Shown: one piece after another, positions 26,135 to 34,872 of the stretch
Numbering within the stretch: the first letter of the stretch is position 1
How the letters are laid out: each line of letters opens with the position of its first letter
Program-made: the position numbers and the translations under genes
The notes under the pieces: generated by a model
What the model was told of the DNA's origin: nothing
Databases searched by the model: none
The model's input: only the letters and a program-made list of their open reading frames with translations
NCBI GenBank assembly: GCA_964432885.1
Contig: CAYSPG010000024.1
Coordinates: 1-57,251 of the forward strand
DNA from: CAYSPG01 sp964432885
Lineage (GTDB): Bacteria > Bacteroidota > Bacteroidia > AKYH767-A > OLB10
Length of the DNA: 57,251 nt
Direction: 5' to 3'

Positions 26135-27556
26135 TTTGTAGGCAGGACAATGACCACCTTTACCTTTTTTGTAGCGGGCGTTATCGTAATTATCGCTTGA
26201 GTATTTAAACCCAAAGTAAAAATCAAGCCCATTCATTTCATACATGGCCGGCCACCAACCCAAATTATCTGAGCCTATAACAAACCACTTGTACCTAACG
26301 GCAATCCCTAATCTAAACTGCTTGTACTCATAAAAAGATGTCGGCATACTTAACTCCCATCGCCTGCGCTCCAGGCGTGGAGTAAGTGACACCTGCGATG
26401 CACGCTTTACCTGCGGGTCGGCCAACCTAAAACCCTGTACGGCCGTAGCATTTATATATATCATTGGTGAAATGCTAATATCAAGTTGTGCCGAAACACC
26501 CATTGGCGAAAAAATAGTAAACGCACCTCCGCTTCGCGATTCGGTATCGTTGCCAAAAAATTTTTGACTGAAAACAATATCGGCATGATCAATTCCATCA
26601 ATTTTTGTTGTATCAAATCCTGGCCACCGGGCCGATGCACCGTTAAATGAGTACGTGCGGGCATTGCCGCTGTAGCGGGTATAACCAATATCAATAAGTG
26701 AAAATCCAACCTTATAAATATATTTTTTAAGACGAGTGCCACCCATGCCAGGCTTGTAAGCCTGTGCGTTGTACCTATACAGGTATTGAACTCCCAGTGA
26801 AAGCGAAGCACCAAAGCCACGTGGTTGCAAATAGCTTTTTTTTCCATCTGCAGGCAAAGCATGTCCATACTCCAGATTAATATCGTCAACTATCAGCAAC
26901 GATTCGTCTTCAAAACGGTAGTCCATTTTATCGCTGTTAATATAAATACCGTCCATACTTAAAAGCGCGTTAAGTGTGACACCACCGGCAAGCAGATTGC
27001 CGTGCTTGTATTTTAATTGACGGGCCATGCTCAGCCCTATCTCACCAAACACAATTCCTGCTGCCCGGTAACGGGGGCTTTTAAAATCAGTTTGGTGCTG
27101 CGGGCTAAAGTCAGAGCCTTCCCAAATAAATTTTGCCAGGTGATAAGGAACACTGTTGGCACTTGACTGCGACCGAACAGCAAAATGAATTCCAAAAGCA
27201 TTTTTTTCTCTTCGCCATACAGCCGAAGGGAGTTTTAATAACAAATTGGTGTATGCGTTTTTTGCAGGTTTGTTATAGTGGTCGTAAATTTCTTCGTGAG
27301 GTATTGACGAAAGCGTGGCAAATTTTCCGTACGGAATTTTATTGGCAGGAAAATGTATGTAATCGTTTTGCAAAAAAATATCTCCTGATAAAATGTTAAA
27401 CTCAAACCTGTATCCCATAGTGGCAATAGAAGCCGGATTTAATTCAAGCCCCATATTGCCGGCAAAATTACTGTTGGCAATGCCTAGCATTTCTTGCGCT
27501 GTAACAATGCGCGGAATCATTACAAAAAGAAAAACAAAAATTTGTTTAAACGGCAT
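26132..27556 (-). CDS. DUF5723 outer-membrane-type protein
   Basis: 474 aa with a signal peptide (1-20, ending IVTAQ). The mature N-terminus EMLGIANSNFAGNMGLELNPASIA fits the DUF5723 family of Bacteroidota, which look like FadL/PorV-like outer-membrane barrels with NPAS near the start. Many amphipathic strands follow (YRAAGIVFGEIGLSMARQ, GASLSLGVQYLYRY, AQLDISISPMIYINATA). The function is not known. It is monocistronic, ending at the shared terminator. Confidence 0.8.
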   Translation of the reverse strand: MPFKQIFVFLFVMIPRIVTAQEMLGIANSNFAGNMGLELNPASIATMGYRFEFNILSGDIFLQNDYIHFPANKIPYGKFATLSSIPHEEIYDHYNKPAKNAYTNLLLKLPSAVWRREKNAFGIHFAVRSQSSANSVPYHLAKFIWEGSDFSPQHQTDFKSPRYRAAGIVFGEIGLSMARQLKYKHGNLLAGGVTLNALLSMDGIYINSDKMDYRFEDESLLIVDDINLEYGHALPADGKKSYLQPRGFGASLSLGVQYLYRYNAQAYKPGMGGTRLKKYIYKVGFSLIDIGYTRYSGNARTYSFNGASARWPGFDTTKIDGIDHADIVFSQKFFGNDTESRSGGAFTIFSPMGVSAQLDISISPMIYINATAVQGFRLADPQVKRASQVSLTPRLERRRWELSMPTSFYEYKQFRLGIAVRYKWFVIGSDNLGWWPAMYEMNGLDFYFGFKYSSDNYDNARYKKGKGGHCPAYK

Positions 27557-27644
27557 TCAACAATTAAAATTAGTTGGCAAGATAAATTAATAACTGAAAA
27601 CAAAGTGTGTATGATTGGTGAATAACAGTAGCCCGATAAAAAAG

Positions 27645-28553
27645 TTAACCGCCTTTACTTTCTAACTGTTGCTTTACAATTTGTAATCCCTCTAAAAAAG
27701 TGTGTGGATTGTAATTAAGTTCTTTACGCGCCTTATCAATAATAAACCCTGTTACAGGTGGCCTTTTTGCAGGCTGGTTTAGCGACTCGCTGGTTATTGG
27801 GTGTATGTATTGTTTGTCAAGATTAAAAAAGTCAGCAATTTTATTTACCGATTCCAATATGCTCATTACCTCACTACCCGAAACATGGTAAATGCCAGTA
27901 GCCTTTTTTAATGCGGCACTCACACATGCATCAGCCAAATCTTCGGCAAGAGTTGGTGAGCGAAACTGGTCTGAAATTACATTAATATTTTTTTTATCAC
28001 GCAACGAATTTATTGTCCACACCACCACATTGCTTCGCTGCCTGTCATCAACCACACCGTAAATAATTATGGTGCGAATAATGGCCCACCCAATGTTGCT
28101 TTGTTGAATTATTTTTTCTGACTGCAATTTACTGGATGCATAAAAGCTCAATGGATTGGGCATATCCGTTTCTTTATAAGGTCCGGCTGTTCCATCAAAA
28201 ACAAAATCAGTTGAAATATGAACAAGATGAGTGTTGTGCTTTTTACATGCATCAATTAAATACTGCACAGCCTCAACATTCATTTTTGTGCATTGGTCTT
28301 TTTCTTTCTCGCATTGGTCAACGTTGGTCATTGCGGCAGTGTTTATTACACATGTTGGTTTGTATTTTTCAAAAAGTTCAGTAACTCTTTCTCTGTTGGT
28401 TATATCAAACTCTTCGTACACGTAGCCATCTTTAGCATGAGTTCGGTTAGCACCTATCGAAGTGGCCACAAGATTTACATCCTTATTTCCGCGTAACGCA
28501 TAAATTATTTTTTGCCCTAATAACCCGTTGCTGCCGGTGAGTAAAATTGTCAT
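27645..28553 (-). CDS. rfbD: SDR-family NAD(P)-dependent reductase, RmlD-like
   Basis: 302 aa. An N-terminal Rossmann motif TGSNGLLGQK (G7, G10, G13) is followed by FDITNRERV, INTAAMTNVDQCE, ISTDFVFDG (S114-T115-D116) and the catalytic YASSK (Y138, K142). This matches dTDP-4-dehydrorhamnose reductase, which makes dTDP-L-rhamnose, but no rmlA/B/C genes lie nearby, so the related SDR reductases of unknown substrate are also possible. It is cytoplasmic. It lies 57 bp downstream of the potassium channel gene on the same strand. Confidence 0.8.
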   Translation of the reverse strand: MTILLTGSNGLLGQKIIYALRGNKDVNLVATSIGANRTHAKDGYVYEEFDITNRERVTELFEKYKPTCVINTAAMTNVDQCEKEKDQCTKMNVEAVQYLIDACKKHNTHLVHISTDFVFDGTAGPYKETDMPNPLSFYASSKLQSEKIIQQSNIGWAIIRTIIIYGVVDDRQRSNVVVWTINSLRDKKNINVISDQFRSPTLAEDLADACVSAALKKATGIYHVSGSEVMSILESVNKIADFFNLDKQYIHPITSESLNQPAKRPPVTGFIIDKARKELNYNPHTFLEGLQIVKQQLESKGG

Positions 28554-28610
28554 ATTGTAAATGGTGAATTATAAAAAAGTGAAAACACTACTATTAAAGC
28601 CAGGCTGGAT

Positions 28611-29630
28611 TTATGATTTAAACAGTGTGTACAAATTATTTATTTGTTCTTCGGTGCCGAGTACAAAAAGTTTTGCATCGGGCTCCATAAGTGTTTCAGG
28701 TGAAGGATTAATAGTGTATTCGCCACTGCCACGTTTAAAACCAATAACATTTGCTCCGGTTCGTTTTCTTATTTCAAGGTCATGAATGGTTTTGTTTTTT
28801 AAGCGGTCGGGCAATTTGTTATAATGTATTTCTTCTATGCGTATATTTATTTTACCGGTTATGTAATCCAAAAACTCAAGCACATCGGGCTTGGTAATAA
28901 GGGCAGCCATGTGTGTGCCTCCTATTTTATCAGGCATTATTACATTGTTGGCTCCGGCACGTTTTAGTTTTATTTCGGCACCATCGCTTGATGCGCGGCT
29001 TATAATTTTCATGCCGGGATTATAACCACGTGCTGTAAGTACCACAAAAACATTATCAGCATCATCAGGAAGTGTGGTAATTAATGCGGCTGCTGTTTCA
29101 ATTCCGGCTTGCAATAAAACCTCATCGTGTGTTGAGTTGCCTTCAATAAAAAGGATTTTAGCTTCTTCGCGCAGATGCTCTATTACCATCGGACTTTGCT
29201 CAACAACCAAAAAAGGAAGTTTTCCTGATGTAAGCTGCTCGCAGGCCTGTTTGCCATTGCGCCCGTAACCGCACACAATTACATGGCCTTGTAGTTTTTT
29301 TATTTCCTTGTTCACGCGATAATGTTTAAAGTAAATATTAAATTCTCCTTCAATGATAATGCTTGTAACCACTGTAAGCGCATAGGCATACGAAATTACG
29401 CTTAATACAATTAATACAGTGGTAAAAATTTTGCCTGCTTCATGCAGGGGCTGCACCTCGCCAAAACCCACCGATGCCACGGTGATGGCAGTCATGTAAA
29501 CGGCATCAATAAAATTATAGTTTTCTATATACATGTAACCCGCAACACCAAAACTTGCAACGCAAAGCAGCAGTGCAATGGCACGGATAAAGCGTAAAAA
29601 CAATTTGCTATTGAGCAAAAACTCGTACAT
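28611..29630 (-). CDS. Two-TM potassium channel with RCK (TrkA-N/TrkA-C) domains
   Basis: 339 aa. Membrane helices lie at about 16-36 and 67-92, with a pore loop between them; the selectivity filter reads SVGFG (53-57, canonical TVGYG). The cytoplasmic RCK-N domain starts at GHVIVCGYGRNGKQA (115-129, Rossmann glycines) and contains VVEQSP and EGNSTHDEVLLQAG. The TrkA-C domain occupies about 255-339 (EIHYNKLPDRLKNKTIHDL). This is the MthK/KCh-type ligand-gated K+ channel layout; ion selectivity and ligand are inferred. Confidence 0.9.
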   Translation of the reverse strand: MYEFLLNSKLFLRFIRAIALLLCVASFGVAGYMYIENYNFIDAVYMTAITVASVGFGEVQPLHEAGKIFTTVLIVLSVISYAYALTVVTSIIIEGEFNIYFKHYRVNKEIKKLQGHVIVCGYGRNGKQACEQLTSGKLPFLVVEQSPMVIEHLREEAKILFIEGNSTHDEVLLQAGIETAAALITTLPDDADNVFVVLTARGYNPGMKIISRASSDGAEIKLKRAGANNVIMPDKIGGTHMAALITKPDVLEFLDYITGKINIRIEEIHYNKLPDRLKNKTIHDLEIRKRTGANVIGFKRGSGEYTINPSPETLMEPDAKLFVLGTEEQINNLYTLFKS

Positions 29631-29696
29631 GGGTGGCTAAGGTATAGGTTATCAGTTAACCAATGCGCCAGTTAATTTACTTATGCAATAGTTGGC

Positions 29697-30722
29697 TCAG
29701 ACACTAACCTGCGAATACCTTACCATCATTTCTTCAGCTTTGGAAACCATTTCGGCCGAACCAATAAATAAAGGAGTGCGCTGATGCAATGATGATGGTT
29801 GTATATCCAGTATGCGGTTAAAGCCATCTGAGGCTTTTCCTCCTGCCTGTTCCACAACCATGGCAAGCGGGTTACACTCATAGCCAAGGCGCAGTTTTCC
29901 GTTTGGCGATTTGGCGGTAGCCGGGTAAATGTAAATACCTCCTTTTAAAAGATTGCGATGAAAATCGGCTACAAGCGATCCAATGTACCGCGAAGAGTAC
30001 GGTCGTTTGGTTGCATCATCTTCTTCCTGGCAAAACTTTATAAACTTTTTTACTCCATCAGGAAAATGGGCATAGTTGCCTTCGTTAATAGAATAAATTT
30101 TTCCGTTACGCGGAATTTTCATATCGGGATGCGAAAGACAAAACTCGCCAATGCTGGGGTCGAGCGTAAAACCGTTTACCCCCTTGCCCGTGGTATAAAC
30201 AAGCATGGTGCTTGAGCCATAAATAACATAGCCGGCTGCCACCTGCTCGGTTCCTTTTTGCATAAAGTCGCTAAGGTTACTTGCACCTGTTAGTGTAGTT
30301 CTGCGGTAAATAGAAAAAATGGTTCCTATAGAAACATTTACATCTATGTTTGATGAGCCATCAAGCGGATCAATGGCAACAACGTATTTTGCATTTTTAG
30401 AAACTTCAGAATTAATAGGAATCATTTCCTCATTTTCTTCACTTGCTACGGCACATGTTTCGCCACCGTGCGTTAGCGCGGTAATAAATTGTTCGTTGGC
30501 ATACACGTCAAGTTTCTTTACTTCTTCGCCTTGCACGTTTGTGTTGCCCGCATCGCCAAGTATATCTACAAGGCCTGCCTTATTTACTTCGCGGTTTACA
30601 ATTTTAGCGGCTATGCCTATATCACGAAGCAATCGTGAAAGTTCGCCTTTGGCATACGGAAAATCTGACTGGCGTTCGATAATAAACTGGCCAAGTGTGG
30701 TTACTCGTTTGGGTTGGTACAT
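29697..30722 (-). CDS. fbp: Class 1 fructose-1,6-bisphosphatase
   Basis: 341 aa from the ATG at 30722 (MYQPKRVTTLGQFI). A TTG seven codons upstream is a less likely start. The enzyme dephosphorylates fructose-1,6-bisphosphate to fructose-6-phosphate in gluconeogenesis. The metal-binding signature DPLDGSSNIDVNVSIGTIF begins at D118, and the C-terminal GKLRLGYECNPLA with EQAGGKAS is the sugar-phosphate site. The length is normal for the plant/bacterial class 1 family. It is monocistronic on the minus strand and divergent from the AhpD-like gene. Confidence 0.96.
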   Translation of the reverse strand: MYQPKRVTTLGQFIIERQSDFPYAKGELSRLLRDIGIAAKIVNREVNKAGLVDILGDAGNTNVQGEEVKKLDVYANEQFITALTHGGETCAVASEENEEMIPINSEVSKNAKYVVAIDPLDGSSNIDVNVSIGTIFSIYRRTTLTGASNLSDFMQKGTEQVAAGYVIYGSSTMLVYTTGKGVNGFTLDPSIGEFCLSHPDMKIPRNGKIYSINEGNYAHFPDGVKKFIKFCQEEDDATKRPYSSRYIGSLVADFHRNLLKGGIYIYPATAKSPNGKLRLGYECNPLAMVVEQAGGKASDGFNRILDIQPSSLHQRTPLFIGSAEMVSKAEEMMVRYSQVSV

Positions 30723-30839
30723 TTTAAAATATTTACCTTGCAAATATCGATAATTTGAAGTTTACTTTATCTTGATTTTAGCAATTGATTTGCCATCCTG
30801 CATTTTATTTTTTCTTTGCATAATTAAAACAAAATAATC

Positions 30840-31175
30840 ATGTCAGAAAAAGTAAACGAGTTTAATGCCTATCGCGCCAAAATGAATGAGCGCATACTGG
30901 CAAGCGATAACTTAGTAATAAAGCGCCTGTATAATCTGGATGCCAACACATACATGGATGGTGCGCTGCCATCACAAACAAAAGAAATGCTGGGCCTGGT
31001 GGCCAGTATGGTACTGCGCTGCGATGATTGCATAAAGTATCATTTGATACAATGCAAACAGCAAGGAATAACAACCGAACAGGTGTACGAAATTTTTGCC
31101 GTTGCCAATATTGTTGGCGGCACCATTGTAATTCCGCACACACGCAGGGCTGCCGAGTTTTGGGATGAGATATAA
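30840..31175 (+). CDS. Carboxymuconolactone decarboxylase / AhpD-like protein
   Basis: 111 aa. It matches the CMD/AhpD fold with the redox motif C61-DD-C64 and H68 (LRCDDCIKYHLIQCKQQG), and the following helix VYEIFAVANIVGGTIVIPH. Family members with CxxC plus His act as alkylhydroperoxidase-like thiol enzymes. It is cytoplasmic and a single gene. A tandem/inverted TAGTTCAT-type repeat follows. Confidence 0.87.
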   Translation: MSEKVNEFNAYRAKMNERILASDNLVIKRLYNLDANTYMDGALPSQTKEMLGLVASMVLRCDDCIKYHLIQCKQQGITTEQVYEIFAVANIVGGTIVIPHTRRAAEFWDEI

Positions 31176-31186
31176 TTGCAACATTC

Positions 31187-31243
31187 ATAGTTCATTGTTT
31201 ATAGTTCATAGTTTTCGGCATGAACAATAAACTATGAACAATA
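31187..31243. repeat. TAGTTCATTGTTTATAGTTC-type inverted repeat
   Basis: Left copies GTTCAT-TGTTTATA-GTTCAT are mirrored by ATGAAC-AATAAACTA-TGAAC on the right, around TTTTCGG, making an imperfect hairpin of about 20 bp. It could end transcription of the AhpD-like gene or be a dispersed palindrome; no T-run follows directly. Confidence 0.5.
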
Positions 31244-31296
31244 ATCCATTCCTTTTTTTCGCTTTCTTCGTATCATAAATTCAGTAACTATTTTTT

Positions 31297-33774
31297 GTGA
31301 CTAAACACGGCTGCCTGAAATTTTTTTTAATCTTCTGCATTACTTTTTTTGTAATTAATTTTTCGTTTGCACAGCTTACCCGAATAAGCGGAAAAGTTAC
31401 CGATATGCTTACCAACGAGCCGTTGCCATTTGTAAGTGTGGTTTTTAAAGGAACCACAATTGGAGTTAACACAAATTTTGACGGTAACTTTAAAATTGAA
31501 ACCGAAAATGCAACTGATACCTTAACCGCGCAGTTTTTGGGTTACAATCCTGTATCGCTGCGCATACGCAAAGGCCAAACACAAACGGTAAATTTTTTAC
31601 TTAAAAAAAATCAGCTTGAGTTAAAGGAAGCCGTAATACTTGCAGGTGAAAATCCGGCCAACGTTATTATTCGAAAAGTGGTGGCCAACCGTGATAAAAA
31701 TAATTACGAAAGTCTTGAGTCGTATCAGTTTGAAAGTTATAACAAACTTGAATTTGATTTAACAAACATTTCAGAAAAATTTAAAAACCGAAAACTTTTT
31801 AAACCCTTTGCTTTTATTTTTGATAACATTGACAGCACGGTTTCAAACGAAACACCTTTTCTTCCTTTTTTTATTACCGAAACTTTATCCGACCGATATT
31901 TTAGAAATAACCCAAAAGATAAACGCGAGGTAATTAAAGCAAGTAAAATTTCGGGCATGGAAAATGAAACGGTTACCCAGTTTTTGGGCGACATGTATCA
32001 AAACATAAATATTTACGATAACTTTTTATTGCTGTTTGGAAAAAACTTTGTAAGCCCCATTTCAAATGTGGGCATGTTGTATTATAAATATTACTTACTC
32101 GACAGTTTGTTTATTGAAGGTAAATGGTGTTACAAACTAAAATTTAAACCCCGCAGACCCGAAGATTTAACTTTTACAGGAGAAATATTTATACACGACA
32201 CCACGTGGGCAGTAAAAAAAGTAAGCATGCGTGCATCGCCCAAAGCCAACATCAACTTTGTGGAGGATATGGCCGTAGTAAAAGAGTTTAATTTTATTGA
32301 TGATAAAATGTGGATGCTTACCACTGACATGCTGGTAATAGAATTTGCAGCTCGCGATGAAGGACTTGGTTTTATTGGCCGCAAAACCACATCGTATAAA
32401 AACTTTGTGTTAAACCAGCCCATACCGGTTGCAATATTAAAAGGCAGTCAGGATATTGTTGTTAAAGACAGTTCGATGTTATATGACGAAGAGTTTTGGA
32501 ACACAGCCCGGCACGATACGCTAAACGCACGCGAAAAAAAGATTTACGCCATGGTTGACACCATTAAATCATTGCCTGCATTTAAAACGTATGTGGATGT
32601 AATAACGCTGGTGCTTACCGGTTACAAAACATTGTTTAATAAATTTGAGTTTGGCCCATACTTTACCATTTTTAGTTTTAATGATATTGAAGGTTACCGC
32701 TTTCGCTTAGGCGGAAAAACAAACAAAGACTTTAGCAAACATTTAAAACTTGAAGGCTATGTGGCTTACGGTACCAAAGACGAAACGTACAAGTACAGTG
32801 TGGGTGCACGATATTTATTTACAACCAAGCCTCGCATGGGTTTTGGTTTTAATTACAAGTATGATGTGGTGCAACTGGGGCAAAGCGATAATGCTTTTCA
32901 GGACGATAACATTTTGGCTTCGGTAAGCAGAAGGTCGGGCGATAGTAAGCTAACGTTTGCCGATTCAAGAAAAGTGTATTTTGAAAAAGAGTGGCTTTCG
33001 GGATTTTCAACACGTGTTACATTTCAGCAAGACCAGTTTCAACCATTGGGCGATTTAAATTACAGGTATTACACCAACGATGAAAAAACTTCTGTTCGTA
33101 ATGTAATAAACACCTCTGATATTTCGGCATACTTCAGGTTTGCTTACCGCGAAAAGTTTGTTGAAGGAAAATCGGGCCGCATAAGTTTAGGCAGCACCTA
33201 TCCTGTACTGCAAACTATTTACACACAAGGTTTAAAAGGAGTTTTAAAAAGTGATTTTGATTATCAGAAGGTTGTTTTAAAAATTGACGACTATTATTAC
33301 ATGCCTCCGTTTGGTTACCTGTATTATGTAATTGAAGGCGGCCGCGTGTGGGGCGCAGTACCTTATCCGCTATTGGAAGTGCATCGCGGTAACGAATCGT
33401 ATTTTTACGATTACCTGTCATTTAACCTGATGAATTACTACGAGTTTGTAAGCGACCGCTACATCAGTTTTTTTGGCACGTATCATCTCGAAGGATTTTT
33501 TCTGGATAAAATTCCACTGATGAAAAAACTAAAGTGGCGCGAACTTGCAACATTTAAAATTGTGTATGGCGATTTATCACAAAAAAATATTGACCTGCTT
33601 GAAGACAAAACATTATTTACACGACTTGGAAAAAAACCCTACATGGAAGCAGGTTTTGGCGTAGAGAACATTTTTAAAATTTTCCGCTTCGATTTTATTT
33701 ATCGTTTATCGTATCTCGACAATCCTGATATTTCTAAATTTGGCATTCGTGGCAGTTTTCAAATATCGTTTTAA
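31297..33774 (+). CDS. DUF5686 outer membrane protein with carboxypeptidase-regulatory-like domain
   Basis: 825 aa starting at GTG (31297), with a signal peptide (about 1-26, ending FSFAQ). Residues 30-110 are a CarboxypepD_reg-like beta sandwich (ISGKVTDMLTNEPLPFVSVVFKGTTIG..), as on TonB-dependent receptors. The rest is DUF5686 (VANRDKNNYESLESYQFESYNKL, GEIFIHDTTWAVKKVSM), ending in an aromatic beta-barrel terminus (GSFQISF). An outer-membrane location is inferred; no plug domain is seen, so it is not a SusC-type receptor. lptB follows 67 bp downstream. Confidence 0.87.
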   Translation: MTKHGCLKFFLIFCITFFVINFSFAQLTRISGKVTDMLTNEPLPFVSVVFKGTTIGVNTNFDGNFKIETENATDTLTAQFLGYNPVSLRIRKGQTQTVNFLLKKNQLELKEAVILAGENPANVIIRKVVANRDKNNYESLESYQFESYNKLEFDLTNISEKFKNRKLFKPFAFIFDNIDSTVSNETPFLPFFITETLSDRYFRNNPKDKREVIKASKISGMENETVTQFLGDMYQNINIYDNFLLLFGKNFVSPISNVGMLYYKYYLLDSLFIEGKWCYKLKFKPRRPEDLTFTGEIFIHDTTWAVKKVSMRASPKANINFVEDMAVVKEFNFIDDKMWMLTTDMLVIEFAARDEGLGFIGRKTTSYKNFVLNQPIPVAILKGSQDIVVKDSSMLYDEEFWNTARHDTLNAREKKIYAMVDTIKSLPAFKTYVDVITLVLTGYKTLFNKFEFGPYFTIFSFNDIEGYRFRLGGKTNKDFSKHLKLEGYVAYGTKDETYKYSVGARYLFTTKPRMGFGFNYKYDVVQLGQSDNAFQDDNILASVSRRSGDSKLTFADSRKVYFEKEWLSGFSTRVTFQQDQFQPLGDLNYRYYTNDEKTSVRNVINTSDISAYFRFAYREKFVEGKSGRISLGSTYPVLQTIYTQGLKGVLKSDFDYQKVVLKIDDYYYMPPFGYLYYVIEGGRVWGAVPYPLLEVHRGNESYFYDYLSFNLMNYYEFVSDRYISFFGTYHLEGFFLDKIPLMKKLKWRELATFKIVYGDLSQKNIDLLEDKTLFTRLGKKPYMEAGFGVENIFKIFRFDFIYRLSYLDNPDISKFGIRGSFQISF

Positions 33775-33841
33775 AAACAACTTTAAACCTTCTCCCGACC
33801 ATTCGGGACAACAAACTCCAAACCTCAAACTCGCTTCGCAC

Positions 33842-34567
33842 ATGCTCTTACGCTCACAAGATCTGGTTAAGATTTACAAGAAACGAACAGTTGTTGACCA
33901 TGTTTCTATTGAAGTGCGACAAGGTGAGATTGTGGGTTTGCTTGGGCCAAATGGTGCAGGAAAAACCACCACGTTTTATATGACTGTGGGTTTAATACGA
34001 CCCAATGAAGGAAAAATATTTTTGGATGATATTGATATTACATCGCTGCCCATGTATAAGCGGGCACAGTTGGGTATCGGGTATCTTGCGCAGGAAGCAT
34101 CGGTGTTTCGCAAGCTAAGCGTTGAAGATAATTTGAAAGCGGTATTGGAAATGTCAAAACTTTCGGCAGATGAGCAAAGTAAAAAAGTAGAAGCATTGCT
34201 TGATGAATTTGGTTTACAGAAAATAAGAAAAAACCGAGGCGACCTGTTATCAGGTGGCGAGCGCAGACGCACTGAAATAGCCAGAGCACTGGCTGTTGAT
34301 CCAAAATTTATTTTGCTTGACGAGCCCTTTGCCGGTGTTGACCCCATTGCAGTAGAAGATATTCAAACTATAGTATCAAGACTTAAAGAAAAAAATATTG
34401 GTATTTTAATTACCGACCACAATGTGCATGAAACACTAAGTATTACCGACCGCGCCTACTTGCTTTATGAAGGACGTATTTTAAAAGCAGGTACTGCCGA
34501 AGACCTTGCAAATGATGAGCAGGTTCGCAGGGTTTACCTGGGGCAAAACTTTGAGCTTAGAAATTAA
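33842..34567 (+). CDS. lptB: LPS export ABC transporter ATP-binding protein LptB
   Basis: 241 aa from the ATG at 33842 (MLLRSQDLVKIYKKR); an upstream in-frame start would overlap the DUF5686 3' end and is rejected. Walker A is GPNGAGKT (35-42), the Q-loop is YLAQEASVF, the ABC signature is LLSGGERRR (136-140) and Walker B is FILLDEPF (D160, E161), followed by the switch His in ITDHN. The hallmark LptB sequences GIGYLAQEASVFRKLSVEDN and DEPFAGVDP support the call. It powers lipopolysaccharide extraction with LptF/G and LptC. lptC lies 20 kb away in this window. Confidence 0.95.
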   Translation: MLLRSQDLVKIYKKRTVVDHVSIEVRQGEIVGLLGPNGAGKTTTFYMTVGLIRPNEGKIFLDDIDITSLPMYKRAQLGIGYLAQEASVFRKLSVEDNLKAVLEMSKLSADEQSKKVEALLDEFGLQKIRKNRGDLLSGGERRRTEIARALAVDPKFILLDEPFAGVDPIAVEDIQTIVSRLKEKNIGILITDHNVHETLSITDRAYLLYEGRILKAGTAEDLANDEQVRRVYLGQNFELRN

Positions 34568-34788
34568 GCGTTTTTTGTTTTATCGTTGGTGTCTGATTAA
34601 AACAAGAAAGATTCCTAATTTCATAAGGAATCTTAAGAATATAAAATTAGCTTTTTAGCATGGCAACAATGATTAGGTTAATAACTATTTTTCGGAAATC
34701 CTTCTTTTTTCAATTTTGTTTACTATACCTTTACTTACCATTTTACAAAGTGAGTAAACAAAAATTTAACAATTAAAATTTAAACACA
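34568..34788. other. Intergenic region with weak hairpin
   Basis: AT-rich sequence between lptB and the SSR-bearing gene. A 9-bp stem AAGATTCCT/AGGAATCTT (34608-34616 with 34626-34634) is present without a T-run. No small gene is seen. Confidence 0.4.
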
Positions 34789-34837
34789 ATGAGAAATTAC
34801 ATTCAAACCAAAAATGAAATGGCTCATACAATGAGCG

Positions 34838-34872
34838 CATTCATTCATTCATTCATTCATTCATTCATTCAT
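34838..34872. repeat. (CATT)8 tetranucleotide tract at the start of a T9SS gene
   Basis: Eight complete CATT units (34838-34869) plus CAT end in the ATG at 34871. An upstream ATG at 34789 with a typical A/T-rich leader reads MRNYIQTKNEMAHTMSAF, then FIHS repeats through the tract, and stops at 34902. It is out of frame by one with the downstream gene. Removing one unit, or adding two, puts it in frame. Confidence 0.9.
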
